Source: Legionella sp. W10-070
GTDB lineage: Bacteria > Pseudomonadota > Gammaproteobacteria > Legionellales > Legionellaceae
Direction: 5' to 3'
NCBI RefSeq assembly: GCF_900640175.1
Contig: NZ_CAAAJC010000009.1
Span: 50,339-114,338 of the forward strand
Length of the DNA stretch: 64,000 nucleotides
A program made the translations under genes and the position numbers. Below, piece after piece: positions 12,094-20,499 of this stretch (its first letter is position 1; each line of letters opens with the position of its first letter). The notes beneath the pieces are model-generated. The model searched no databases. It was not told where the DNA came from and saw only the letters and a list, made by a program, of their open reading frames with translations.

Positions 12094-12975
12094 ATGAAGC
12101 AGGCAAGTAACCCCATAGCTCAATCTTTTCAACTAATACAAAAAGAATACTTACTTTATGAAACAGGCCCCTATCAATGCTTTGTTATCCCAGGTGATAT
12201 GCTTGGGGTTCTTCTATTAGAGATAGGAAGGATAAGAGAGCTTGTTTTTAGGAAATCACTACATGGTTCAGGTAAAGAACATGACCTCGACGGTTTGGAT
12301 AGATTTTACCATCATGTCATCATTTGGGATAATGAACAGAATCAAATTATGGGTGGCTACCGCTTTCGCACAAACCAAGACTGGGATTCGGAAAAAATAG
12401 CCGAACAATCTTACATTGAAAAATGTTATCCTGGCATATACAAACATCTTAGTAAAAAGCATCTCTTCATTGAATTAGGACGCTCTTTTATTAATGAAGA
12501 TTATCAAAATGACATATTTTCTTTATTTCTCCTTTGGAAAGGAGTTCTGCTTTATATAACAACCTATTTAAAAGATCACCGCCTTATCGTTGGCTTGCCT
12601 TGGGTTAAGCTTGATCATTTGAAGAAAGATTCAATTTCATTCTTATTAAGCGTACTCTCGAATAACCATTTCTACCAGCCAATCTCCCAGATCAATGCCA
12701 AACATCCTTATCCAATGAAGCACTTACTAAGCACGAAGCTAGCCAATTTGGCTCAAGAACACTCTGATATGACCTCGACATTCAATACCATTTATTCTAT
12801 CGAGGGAACAAAGCGATGTTTACCCGTTTTACTTAAACAATACATCAATTTAATGGGCGCTAAAACACACGGATTTTCAATTGCTCGTGATTTCAATAAC
12901 TTATTGGAAGTATTGATGTCTACAGATCTTTCAAAAATCCCTTCCAGAAGGATAGAGCGGTATGTTAATCGATAA
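12094..12975 (+). CDS. GNAT-fold N-acyltransferase of the OlsB / acyl-homoserine-lactone-synthase superfamily
   Basis: 293 residues. The N-terminal half matches the pattern shared by OlsB (ornithine lipid N-acyltransferase) and LuxI-type synthases: R48-x3-F52, a D-x-D-x2-D cluster (DLDGLD, residues 64-69), R90 in GGYRF, and E127/R130 in FIELGRSFI. Known members move a fatty acyl group from acyl-ACP to an amine. The C-terminal 120 residues match nothing I recognise. The start follows a good ribosome-binding site (CAAGGAG). The gene overlaps the following hydrolase gene by 14 bases, so they form an operon. Base composition is visibly more AT-rich than in ligA or rmuC, suggesting acquisition. 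The substrate and the product (a signal, lipid or other acyl-amine) are unknown. Confidence 0.7.
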   Translation: MKQASNPIAQSFQLIQKEYLLYETGPYQCFVIPGDMLGVLLLEIGRIRELVFRKSLHGSGKEHDLDGLDRFYHHVIIWDNEQNQIMGGYRFRTNQDWDSEKIAEQSYIEKCYPGIYKHLSKKHLFIELGRSFINEDYQNDIFSLFLLWKGVLLYITTYLKDHRLIVGLPWVKLDHLKKDSISFLLSVLSNNHFYQPISQINAKHPYPMKHLLSTKLANLAQEHSDMTSTFNTIYSIEGTKRCLPVLLKQYINLMGAKTHGFSIARDFNNLLEVLMSTDLSKIPSRRIERYVNR

Positions 12976-13996
12976 TTTATACCTTACTAAAAACAGCATC
13001 CGATTTATTTTAGAATTAATCAAAAAAAATCATAATGATATGACATTTAATCAGTTTCATTATAACAATTTGGAAGCTGATTTATACTCCCAAAATAACA
13101 CAAGAAAAAACCAGGGAGTTGTTGTTATTTTTCACGGACTAAACCAGCAAGGAAACAAGGATTCGAGACTCCTAAGTTTAGTCAATTCTTTGACAAATAT
13201 AGGATTTAATTGTCTTTTACCACAATTAAATGCTTATACAGAAATCAGATTACCATCTGAAGAAGAATTTGATGATCTTGTTGTTTTTATGGAGTATTTG
13301 TTTAATAATAAAATAGAATCCAACAATAGAATCTTGTTTCTAGGTCCGTCTGTATCCTGTTTGTTTATGGCAAAAATTGCTTCTAAAACAAAGTTAAAAA
13401 ATGAAATAAAATCATTATGCCTGATAAGCCCTTATTTTTCTGCTGAGGATAGTTTTAAGGAAATTCTGGAATCCCCAAAAAATTTTTATGCTCAGTTAGT
13501 AACGTTAAAATTACTTCTCCATAGTAAATACCTACAAGATAATAATGAAAAATCAATCATTGATATGCAAATATTAAATAAAGCAATTAACCTGTGCTTC
13601 CTTAAAAAATCAGAGCCAGAAATAAAAAATAAAATCATTGATTTCGTTGCTGATAATTCATCAAAAAATGGCATCCTTCCTGACTATATTAACCGACTAG
13701 GAAGATCAGGATTTATTACAAAAGATATTGAACCATTTTTTCAGGAAATGACACAAAAAGCATATTACAGTGAATCAATTATAAAGATTAATGCCAAAAT
13801 AACTTTAATACACTCGTTAAATGATACTATTTTTTCTCCTGTAAATAGCATTCAACTCGCTGAGCACTTAAGAAAAAATAATATAAAATGCCATATGTTA
13901 ATAACGAGTTTGTTAGAACATGCTGATATAAGCTTGAAAAAAATTATTCGGGAGTTTCCACGCGTTATTAAATCTTTGAATTATTTTTTAGCGTAA
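12962..13996 (+). CDS. Alpha/beta-hydrolase-fold protein, partner of the acyltransferase
   Basis: 344 residues. VVVIFHGLNQQGNKDSR gives the first strand and an oxyanion HG motif (H58-G59); FLGPSVSCLF is the nucleophile elbow with likely Ser130 in G-x-S-x-S; HSLNDTIFSP supplies a plausible acid (D288) and LLEHADIS the catalytic histidine (H320). This suggests an esterase, thioesterase or acyl hydrolase in the cytoplasm, since no signal peptide is visible. The start ATG lies 14 bases inside the end of the acyltransferase gene. The region is strongly AT-rich with many AAA and ATT codons, unlike neighbours. The natural substrate is unknown; a thioester or the acylated product of the upstream enzyme are both possible. 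Confidence 0.72.
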   Translation: MLIDNLYLTKNSIRFILELIKKNHNDMTFNQFHYNNLEADLYSQNNTRKNQGVVVIFHGLNQQGNKDSRLLSLVNSLTNIGFNCLLPQLNAYTEIRLPSEEEFDDLVVFMEYLFNNKIESNNRILFLGPSVSCLFMAKIASKTKLKNEIKSLCLISPYFSAEDSFKEILESPKNFYAQLVTLKLLLHSKYLQDNNEKSIIDMQILNKAINLCFLKKSEPEIKNKIIDFVADNSSKNGILPDYINRLGRSGFITKDIEPFFQEMTQKAYYSESIIKINAKITLIHSLNDTIFSPVNSIQLAEHLRKNNIKCHMLITSLLEHADISLKKIIREFPRVIKSLNYFLA

Positions 13997-14202
13997 GACA
14001 AGAACAGCATTTTAAAATATATTTCTTTTTATTTTTAAAAACTTTAACCGCTTGTCATCAATCCAGTGCCTAAATAACGTTCAACGCCTGAGGTTTGTAT
14101 AGTTCCTATCTTCAAGTGTGACAGGTATAATTACTACTTGCTGATTGGAGCGAGGGTATGTTATAGATATCGCCTTTGTTATGGACAAGGATAGAAAAAC
14201 AA

Positions 14203-15096
14203 ATGGACTTCCCGCGTTTTTTGAGTTACTTGACCCTGCTTTTTTTCTCTTTATGGAGCGTTGCCTCACCTGCTACTGAAACGCTTGGTATAGCCTTTAT
14301 TCATGGTACTAATGATCATCGTCAGGATGCTGATGGCGGTTATTGGAAACGAGGTTTTATTAATTCATTAGCCAGTGTGCTTCCCGATCCCGGCAATCAT
14401 GTGGTTTTAGCCTGCGACTTTAGCCATTATATGTGGCATGAGGAAGCAGCTGGTTGCGTAGCAAACCAGCTACTGGATTTTATTAATAACAAACAAATCA
14501 CTCAGCTAACTGTTTATACCCACTCTAATGGCGCCAATGTTATACGCTGGATTCTGTCTAATCCCAGCTATGATTGGCGTTATCAGCTTTTAAATAAAAA
14601 AATAAGCCAGGTTATTGCCATAGCACCATCCAGTGGCGGCACCCCCCTGGCTGATGAAGTAATCGATGGCAATATTTTTGAGTCAGGTGTAGGCTGGCTT
14701 CTTGGTTATCGCAATAATTCTGTAAAACAGCAACGCGTCGGCGATATGGCACTTTATAATTCGGAAATATTGCTTGGGACAGCCGGTCGTCCTTCACTTC
14801 CAGTACCTTTTCGCGTCGTTGTTGGCACTGATGTAACGGCATCACCTTTTTCCAGTGCCAGCTATTGTAATGGTTATCTGCTCAATGTCGGGTTAAAACT
14901 TACAAAAATTTATCTGCAAAAATGCGCTGATGGTTTTTTAGATTGTTGGTCACAGACTGCAGCTGGCAATATCTGGTTTTATGACTGGCAAAAAACGCAA
15001 GCCAAACTTCCCTTAAGCCATAATCAAAGTCGCCATTCCTGTTTTGGTTTTGAACAAGCGCTTCGTCAGGACCTGGTTGCACAAGGAGCATCATAA
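14203..15096 (+). CDS. Exported lipase-like alpha/beta hydrolase
   Basis: 297 residues from the ATG at 14203, chosen over an in-frame TTG at 14176 because it has AAGGAT about 10 bases upstream and gives a clean signal peptide (MDFPRFLSYLTLLFFSLWSV, cut near ASPATE). GIAFIHGTNDHR is the HG oxyanion strand; TVYTHSNGANVIRW carries the nucleophile elbow H-S-N-G-A (Ser108). Several cysteines (for example ACDF, AAGCVAN, CADGFLDCW) suggest disulphides, consistent with periplasmic or secreted location. A lipase/esterase role is inferred from fold motifs. The stop overlaps the next start (TAATG), so translation is coupled to the following exported protein. Confidence 0.75.
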   Translation: MDFPRFLSYLTLLFFSLWSVASPATETLGIAFIHGTNDHRQDADGGYWKRGFINSLASVLPDPGNHVVLACDFSHYMWHEEAAGCVANQLLDFINNKQITQLTVYTHSNGANVIRWILSNPSYDWRYQLLNKKISQVIAIAPSSGGTPLADEVIDGNIFESGVGWLLGYRNNSVKQQRVGDMALYNSEILLGTAGRPSLPVPFRVVVGTDVTASPFSSASYCNGYLLNVGLKLTKIYLQKCADGFLDCWSQTAAGNIWFYDWQKTQAKLPLSHNQSRHSCFGFEQALRQDLVAQGAS

Positions 15097-16280
15097 TGAA
15101 AGCAAATAGTCTTATTTTTTCATCCATGCTGCTATGGTTAGCTCAGGCACAAGCCCTGACATTACCCGTGCAGCCCGTGATGCCTTATGATTGCAGAGAT
15201 TGTGAGAGTTTACCTCATGAGGATTTGAATTCAGCCTGGTATACCGAAGACAAACCCCTTAGTGAGGGGGTTATACATAAGCAAATCAGCCGCAAATACC
15301 AAATTAAGGCGACATTGAAAGAGTTAAGTACCGGTGTTGCCATTTATACCCAGGCATCAGGAGCGGTCATTCGTATAGCAGCTACCAATCCTGCGGCTAA
15401 AATCAAACCGGATTTTTATATCAAGAAACCCCAAGGGGCTAATCTGGGCTTGAAACAAGCTTCTGTCTTGTTTTCCAGTGATGAGGCATTAAATAATACC
15501 GCATTTGCAGGCGAAAGTGTGGTCTTGAAGTTAAAGCCAGAACTAGGTTCCGGAAAGTTCATTATCAATATTCCCTCTACTCAATTAAAACAGGACAATG
15601 AACTGTTTATTATTCATGTTTATGACAAAGAGGCGCCAGCCTTTCTAGCCGTAGAGACAGATAGAGCCCGTTATCATTATGGTGATGAGTTAAAAGTGAA
15701 TATCAGCTTGCATGATGATGCTCTAAGCTATCCTATTGATTATATTAATGCCTCTTTATTAAGTCCGGAAGGCGAAGTGACCCCTTTAACTCTTGAGCAG
15801 GTGCACGATAACCTCTATCAAGCCAGCATCAACCTGACATCCAACAAAAATGGTGCCGGTGAGAACTGGTATGTCATTGTTGATGCCTCGACACTGGTAG
15901 ATACTCAGGTCATCAAACGCCAGGCACACACTGCGTTTTCTTATGTCATTCCCTCAGCCTCCCTGCTTAAAGTGAGCAGGCAGGGGAAAGAGCCATTTAG
16001 CTTTTCTGCCGACTTGGAGGTTGCAACAGGAAGTCGCTATGCGTTGGAAGCTGTTCTCTTCGGCAGCGATTCAGGTGGCAACATTCATCCAATCGAAACC
16101 GTACAATCCGCCTCCTGGCTGCCAGCAGGAACACATCATCTTAATTTTTCATTTGATTCTGATCTGAAAACTGATTATAAAGCCCCTTATTACCTTGGTT
16201 ATCTGCACTTAATTGATTTTGGTCAATTAAAACCTGTGTATGAATATAATACGCCTATTGAACTGACAGCACTGGATTAA
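15096..16280 (+). CDS. Exported protein of unknown function (possibly DUF4785-like)
   Basis: 394 residues with a signal peptide (MKANSLIFSSMLLWLAQAQA). The mature start has a CRDCESLPH cysteine pair. Residues of about 170-280 look like an Ig-like beta sandwich (FLAVETDRARYHYGDELKVN, then ENWYVIVDAS), and a second beta-rich region follows. I associate this layout with DUF4785 proteins of gammaproteobacteria, but that is from memory and uncertain. It starts inside the stop of the lipase-like gene (TAATG) and ends one base before rmuC. The tight spacing suggests it acts with the exported hydrolase, perhaps as a binding or accessory protein; this is inference. Confidence 0.7.
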   Translation: MKANSLIFSSMLLWLAQAQALTLPVQPVMPYDCRDCESLPHEDLNSAWYTEDKPLSEGVIHKQISRKYQIKATLKELSTGVAIYTQASGAVIRIAATNPAAKIKPDFYIKKPQGANLGLKQASVLFSSDEALNNTAFAGESVVLKLKPELGSGKFIINIPSTQLKQDNELFIIHVYDKEAPAFLAVETDRARYHYGDELKVNISLHDDALSYPIDYINASLLSPEGEVTPLTLEQVHDNLYQASINLTSNKNGAGENWYVIVDASTLVDTQVIKRQAHTAFSYVIPSASLLKVSRQGKEPFSFSADLEVATGSRYALEAVLFGSDSGGNIHPIETVQSASWLPAGTHHLNFSFDSDLKTDYKAPYYLGYLHLIDFGQLKPVYEYNTPIELTALD

Positions 16281-16281
16281 C

Positions 16282-17541
16282 ATGTTTTTCTCATTTTCTT
16301 CAATTTCTTTTATCGAGGGCATAGCCCTGGCGCTTGCCCTGCAAATGCTCCTTGTCTTATGGGTCGTTTACCGTCAATCCAGGCAGCGATTATTGGCTGA
16401 AGCCCTGTCTGATAAACTGCAACAATTATTCACCACCCAACTTCATCAACTGCATCTGGAACTACAGCAAGCTTATCAAACAAGCCAGCAGACTGTTCAA
16501 GAGAAAATAACTTACAGTCAATTAAGCACACAACAATTAATCAGTGAAGCAATACAACGCCAGATGAGCGATGTGCGCGAACAAATAAACCATAGCTTCA
16601 AGCAACATGCAGGTTCCTTAACCTCTCACCTGCACTCATTGACTGAAGAAATCCGCAATCATCTCCATAGCCTTACCCAGCAGGTGAATCATAAACTCAC
16701 TGAAGGATTTGAAAAAACCTCTTCGACATTTACCGATGTTGTCCGGCGCCTGACCATTATTGATGAAGCGCAAAAAAAGATTACCGAATTATCAACCCAT
16801 GTCGTTAGCCTGCAAGATGTTCTTGTCGATAAACGAGCGCGTGGCGCTTTTGGTGAAGTCCAGTTATCAACCCTGATTGCCAATATGATCCCCAGCAATC
16901 ACTATCGTATGCAATATACCCTCAGTAATCAGAAAAGGGCTGATTGCATCCTGTTTTTACCGGAACCGACAGGCCATGTGGTGATTGATGCCAAATTCCC
17001 CCTGGAAACCTATCAAAAGCTTGTGAATACCGACAGCACCGCAGAAAAAAAATTATTGCAGCAGCAATTTCGCCAGGATCTGCAAAAGCATATCAAAGAC
17101 ATTGCAGAAAAATACATTATCCCTAATGAGACAACTGATGGTGCGGTAATGTTTATACCCGCAGAAGCTATTTTTGCTGAAATTCATGCTAACTACCCTG
17201 AAATTATCGCCCTGTCACAGCGATTAAAGGTGTGGCTGGTTTCACCAAGCACATTAATGGCCGTATTAACCACAGCAAGAGCGGTATTAAAAGATGATGC
17301 CACACGTAAACAAATCCATATCATTCAAAAGCACCTGCATGCACTGTCTGATGATTTTCAGCGTTTTGAAAAACGCATGGATAAATTATCCAGACATATT
17401 GATCAAGCACATCAGGATGTCAGTGAAGTCAGTACTTCCGCAAAAAAAATAACGCAGCGTTTTCAGAAAATTGAATCAGTCGAGCTGGATTTTCAGGAAA
17501 CGACTCCTGTTATTCCCTCTCCCGAAGAAGAACCTGTATAA
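16282..17541 (+). CDS. rmuC: DNA recombination protein RmuC
   Basis: 419 residues, typical for RmuC. An N-terminal membrane segment (ALALQMLLVLWVVYRQ) is followed by a long coiled coil (about residues 30-160, rich in Q, H and L), then the conserved RmuC nuclease-like domain with LVDKRARGAFGEVQLSTLI, DCILFLPEPTGHVVIDAKFP and GAVMFIPAEAIFAEI, and a C-terminal coiled coil. It limits inversions at short inverted repeats in E. coli; the catalytic mechanism is not settled. The gene begins one base after the upstream exported protein, so the three genes form a transcription unit although rmuC has no obvious functional link to the other two. Confidence 0.96.
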   Translation: MFFSFSSISFIEGIALALALQMLLVLWVVYRQSRQRLLAEALSDKLQQLFTTQLHQLHLELQQAYQTSQQTVQEKITYSQLSTQQLISEAIQRQMSDVREQINHSFKQHAGSLTSHLHSLTEEIRNHLHSLTQQVNHKLTEGFEKTSSTFTDVVRRLTIIDEAQKKITELSTHVVSLQDVLVDKRARGAFGEVQLSTLIANMIPSNHYRMQYTLSNQKRADCILFLPEPTGHVVIDAKFPLETYQKLVNTDSTAEKKLLQQQFRQDLQKHIKDIAEKYIIPNETTDGAVMFIPAEAIFAEIHANYPEIIALSQRLKVWLVSPSTLMAVLTTARAVLKDDATRKQIHIIQKHLHALSDDFQRFEKRMDKLSRHIDQAHQDVSEVSTSAKKITQRFQKIESVELDFQETTPVIPSPEEEPV

Positions 17542-17620
17542 CTCAGGCTTAGTCGGTGGTTTACAAATCCATTATTCCTTACTATATATGTAAGACTGAA
17601 AAACAGCTAAAGGAGATAGT

Positions 17621-17902
17621 ATGAAAAGGACAGCCTCAATCCTGATAACGATGATAGCAGTAGTCTCATTTAGTGCAACCTATGCAAGTGCATCAGATAC
17701 AACAAATACCTATTCAAACGCCAGTACGACAACAGGTCCTATGGGTACTGGTGTACCCACAGGCACCATCACTCAACCTGACAAAGGTTCCGATTCTGGA
17801 ACTAACGTCAACATTAATAAAGGAATGAATACGGGTACCGATACAGGAACTGATATTAATACGGGTACCGGGGATAACACCGGTGCAGGTACAAGTAATT
17901 AA
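17621..17902 (+). CDS. Small secreted Thr/Gly/Asn-rich low-complexity protein
   Basis: 93 residues. A clear signal peptide (MKRTASILITMIAVVSFSAT, then YASASD) is followed by about 65 residues made almost entirely of T, G, N, D and S, with GTDTGTD and NTGTGDNTG repeats. No cysteine and no recognised domain. A ribosome-binding site AAAGGAG lies about seven bases before ATG. The mature part is probably disordered and periplasmic, surface or secreted. The function is unknown. Confidence 0.65.
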   Translation: MKRTASILITMIAVVSFSATYASASDTTNTYSNASTTTGPMGTGVPTGTITQPDKGSDSGTNVNINKGMNTGTDTGTDINTGTGDNTGAGTSN

Positions 17903-17951
17903 CTGGACTGCCACTTATAGGCATGAATGTCATTTAAATAACTTTCGCTGG

Positions 17952-17974
17952 TTCCCGTGGTCAAGCCACGGGAA
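17952..17974. repeat. Hairpin of a dispersed CCGTGG...CCACGG repeat family
   Basis: TTCCCGTGG, a five-base loop TCAAG, then CCACGGGAA: a perfect 9-bp stem. No T-tract follows closely, so it is not a classical terminator. A second hairpin at 46664-46685 shares the CCGTGG-loop-CCACGG core on the other strand, which suggests a REP-like family. Confidence 0.55.
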
Positions 17975-18071
17975 TTCGCTTTGATTTGTCATGATTTTAC
18001 CGTACAACTGCTTCTTTTTATTAAATTATGTATGCTATGCTAATTTAATATTTCGATTCTCAGGACTAATC

Positions 18072-18443
18072 ATGCCGTTATTGTGTCGAGTGTTAGTGAC
18101 CATCCTTTTTTTATCAGGCTCTCTAAGCTTTGCTGGCAGGATATGCAATGAATCGACCACCTACATCCCTCAATGCGATAAAATGAATTGCTGTGGCAGT
18201 ATGGGTGGAATCAGTTACTGTGATTCATCCGCTGGCCGTTATGTTTGCAATAATGGCTACTATTCATCCTGTTATTGTACACGGCATGCTGTAATGGATT
18301 TACAACTGCTTCAAGGTTGTTGCCTATGGCAAGGAGGTGTCTTGACCGTGGATCCCCGTACCGGTGCTGTGGTCTGTCATAATGGCAGTGTATCTGAGAT
18401 TTGCAGTTTACAGGCACCGCCTCAACAAATCTCAGTCTGGTAA
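18072..18443 (+). CDS. Small cysteine-rich exported protein
   Basis: 123 residues from the ATG at 18072, which has AGGA at the right distance; the earlier in-frame ATG at 17991 would place 27 residues before an obvious signal peptide (MPLLCRVLVTILFLSGSLSF). The mature protein has a dozen or so cysteines in about 100 residues: ICNESTTYIPQCDKMNCC, YCDSSAGRYVCNNGYYSSC, QGCCLWQGG, VVCHNGSVSEIC. The pattern of paired cysteines and aromatic/glycine turns suggests a disulphide-stabilised periplasmic or secreted protein. The VCNNGYYSSCYC and VVCHNGSVSEIC segments look like two copies of one short motif. No family assigned. Confidence 0.65.
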   Translation: MPLLCRVLVTILFLSGSLSFAGRICNESTTYIPQCDKMNCCGSMGGISYCDSSAGRYVCNNGYYSSCYCTRHAVMDLQLLQGCCLWQGGVLTVDPRTGAVVCHNGSVSEICSLQAPPQQISVW

Positions 18444-18450
18444 TAATTGA

Positions 18451-18479
18451 TTCGAGGTCAACTGTCAGCTGGCCTCGAA
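18451..18479. repeat. Inverted repeat between the Cys-rich gene and potA
   Basis: TTCGAGG and CCTCGAA form a 7-bp perfect stem, extendable by a G-U and a C-G pair, with an 11-13 base loop. It lies just after the stop of the cysteine-rich gene. No T-run follows, so it may be a weak or factor-dependent terminator or an mRNA-stabilising hairpin. Confidence 0.4.
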
Positions 18480-18553
18480 AGATAGAGCGTCTAACTGATC
18501 TGGACAAGTTTCTTGTCAGACCCCATAATTGCCCTTTTTTGTCCTTTATCCCT

Positions 18554-19660
18554 ATGACCATACCATTGATAGAAATTAAAGACCTTTATAAGTCATATGG
18601 CTCAGTCACTATACTTGATAACATCAGCTTATCAGTCTTTAATGGTGAATTCTTAACATTGCTGGGTCCTTCCGGATGCGGCAAAACTACTCTATTACGT
18701 CTAATATCCGGCTTTGAACAGCCTTCTGCCGGTAATATTTACATTAATGGTCAATGCGTAAACACCTTATCGCCTCAAAAGCGGGATGTTCATACTGTAT
18801 TTCAAAGTTACGCGTTGTTCCCACATCTTTCTGTTTATGAAAATGTCGCTTTTGCTTTACGGTGCAAGGGGGTCGATGAAGGAGAAATTGCCAGCCGCGT
18901 TCAAGAAACCCTTCGTCTCGTCCAATTAGAAAATTTCTCCAGCCGTAATATCAAGCAATTAAGTGGCGGTCAACAACAACGAGTGGCAATCGCCCGCGCC
19001 ATTATCAATCGCCCGCAGGTGTTACTGCTTGATGAACCCTTAAGTTCTCTCGACTATCGTTTACGGAAAGCCATGCAATATGAATTAAAGCAATTACAGA
19101 AAGCGCTAAACATGACTTTTATTTTCGTAACCCATGACCAGGAAGAAGCACTTTCCATGTCAGACAGAATTGTTATCTTTAATCATGGGCACATAGAACA
19201 AATTGGAACCCCCCGGGAAGTTTATGAAACGCCCAACAACCTCTATGTTGCCAAGTTCATCGGCGAAGCCAATATTTTTGATATCACCGTTGCGGAAATT
19301 TCAGGGCAGACTTTATTAACTGAAATTGAATCGATCAAATTACACTGTAAAAACACCCATCACTATAAGCCAGGCGACAAGCTTCATCTTATTGTACGCC
19401 CTGAAGACATTCGAGTCTGGAGTCTATCAGAAGTTGACGATACCAATGAAATGATACCGGGGAAGATTGTCGATATTGTCTACAAAGGCTCAACTGTTGA
19501 TCTTAAAGTAGAACTGTCCTCTGGAAAAATTATCAATGCATCGGAATTTTTTGACGAAGATGATGATAAATTGGAGTATGCCCCAAATGAATCAGTTTGG
19601 GTACATTGGTTAACCGGCTGGGAAGTGTTATTGCCTTATGCACATGAAACACTTGTATAA
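18554..19660 (+). CDS. potA: Spermidine/putrescine import ATP-binding protein PotA
   Basis: ATPase of the polyamine importer. The start at 18554 gives 368 residues (E. coli PotA 378) and the usual opening IPLIEIKDLYKSYG; an earlier in-frame codon at 18401 would overlap the Cys-rich gene and add 51 unrelated residues. Walker A GPSGCGKTT, Q-loop VFQSYALFPH, signature [14 protein letters not shown], Walker B VLLLDEPLSSLD and switch histidine FVTHDQEEAL are all present. A C-terminal TOBE-type regulatory domain follows (PEDIRVW, DIVYKGSTVDLKVEL). No strong ribosome-binding site is visible. First gene of potABCD. Confidence 0.96.
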   Translation: MTIPLIEIKDLYKSYGSVTILDNISLSVFNGEFLTLLGPSGCGKTTLLRLISGFEQPSAGNIYINGQCVNTLSPQKRDVHTVFQSYALFPHLSVYENVAFALRCKGVDEGEIASRVQETLRLVQLENFSSRNIKQLSGGQQQRVAIARAIINRPQVLLLDEPLSSLDYRLRKAMQYELKQLQKALNMTFIFVTHDQEEALSMSDRIVIFNHGHIEQIGTPREVYETPNNLYVAKFIGEANIFDITVAEISGQTLLTEIESIKLHCKNTHHYKPGDKLHLIVRPEDIRVWSLSEVDDTNEMIPGKIVDIVYKGSTVDLKVELSSGKIINASEFFDEDDDKLEYAPNESVWVHWLTGWEVLLPYAHETLV

Positions 19661-19674
19661 ATGATGAAATTATT

Positions 19675-20499
19675 ATGAAAGTACGATCACTCTCAATTTA
19701 TTTTATTTATGCCTGGCTGATTCTGTTTAGCGTCATCCCCCTAAGTCTGGTATTGATAGCAAGCTTCCTGTCAAGAGACAGTGTTCATCTTGTAAACTTA
19801 CCCGTTACGTTCACTAACTATTTATCATTAATAGATCCTGTTTTTTTAAAGATTTTTTTTCGCTCCCTGGTAATCGCTTTGTTCACTACAGGCTGTTGTC
19901 TTTTGCTTGCTTATCCTTTCAGTTATCTACTGGTTAAATCAAGACATCAATCTATTTTATTGCTGTTAATCATTATTCCTTTCTGGACAAGCTCTTTAGT
20001 CCGTACTTACTCATTAATTGCTATCCTCAAGGCAAAAGGAGTCATAAATACCATTCTTATAAACTTACATTTGATAGACACACCGCTTTCATTAATTTAC
20101 TCAAATTTTGCAGTGATCATTGGTCTTATTTATAACTTATTTCCCTTCATGGTATTACCCGTTTTTACTAATATGGAGCGATTTGATTTTAGGTTGATCG
20201 AAGCAGCCAAAGATTTGGGGGCAAGCCGCTGGGATATTTTTTCAAGAGTTTTCTTACCCAATACTGCCAATGGAATAGCCGCCGGCTGCTTGCTGGTGCT
20301 CTTGCCCGCGATGACTTTATTTTATATTCCCAATGTATTAGGCGGCGCCCGCTCCATTTTATTAGGTAACTTAATCCAGGATCAGTTTCTTGTATTAGAG
20401 AATTGGCCACAAGGTTCGGCAACCAGCGTGATTCTCACTGTATTGTTGTTACTATTGCTATTAATTTTCCGTCGGCAAAACAAGGGAGAATTGCGTTGA
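19675..20499 (+). CDS. potB: Spermidine/putrescine permease PotB
   Basis: Inner-membrane permease, 274 residues, six predicted helices starting with FIYAWLILFSVIPLSLVLIA. The EAA loop is EAAKDLGASRWDIFSRVFLPN. It begins 14 bases after potA and its stop overlaps the potC start, consistent with one potABCD transcript. It forms the translocation pore with PotC and takes polyamine delivered by PotD. Confidence 0.95.
   Translation: MKVRSLSIYFIYAWLILFSVIPLSLVLIASFLSRDSVHLVNLPVTFTNYLSLIDPVFLKIFFRSLVIALFTTGCCLLLAYPFSYLLVKSRHQSILLLLIIIPFWTSSLVRTYSLIAILKAKGVINTILINLHLIDTPLSLIYSNFAVIIGLIYNLFPFMVLPVFTNMERFDFRLIEAAKDLGASRWDIFSRVFLPNTANGIAAGCLLVLLPAMTLFYIPNVLGGARSILLGNLIQDQFLVLENWPQGSATSVILTVLLLLLLLIFRRQNKGELR

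Noticed and set aside
17991..18071. Longer N-terminus for the Cys-rich protein (start at 17991)
   Set aside because: It would place 27 residues before a clear signal peptide that has its own ribosome-binding site.
18401..18553. Longer PotA start at 18401
   Set aside because: The extra residues overlap the preceding gene, have no homology to PotA and lie across an inverted repeat.
20403..20495. PotC starting at the ATG 20403
   Set aside because: This lies within potB; the TTG at 20496 has the ribosome-binding site and gives the standard PotC N-terminus.
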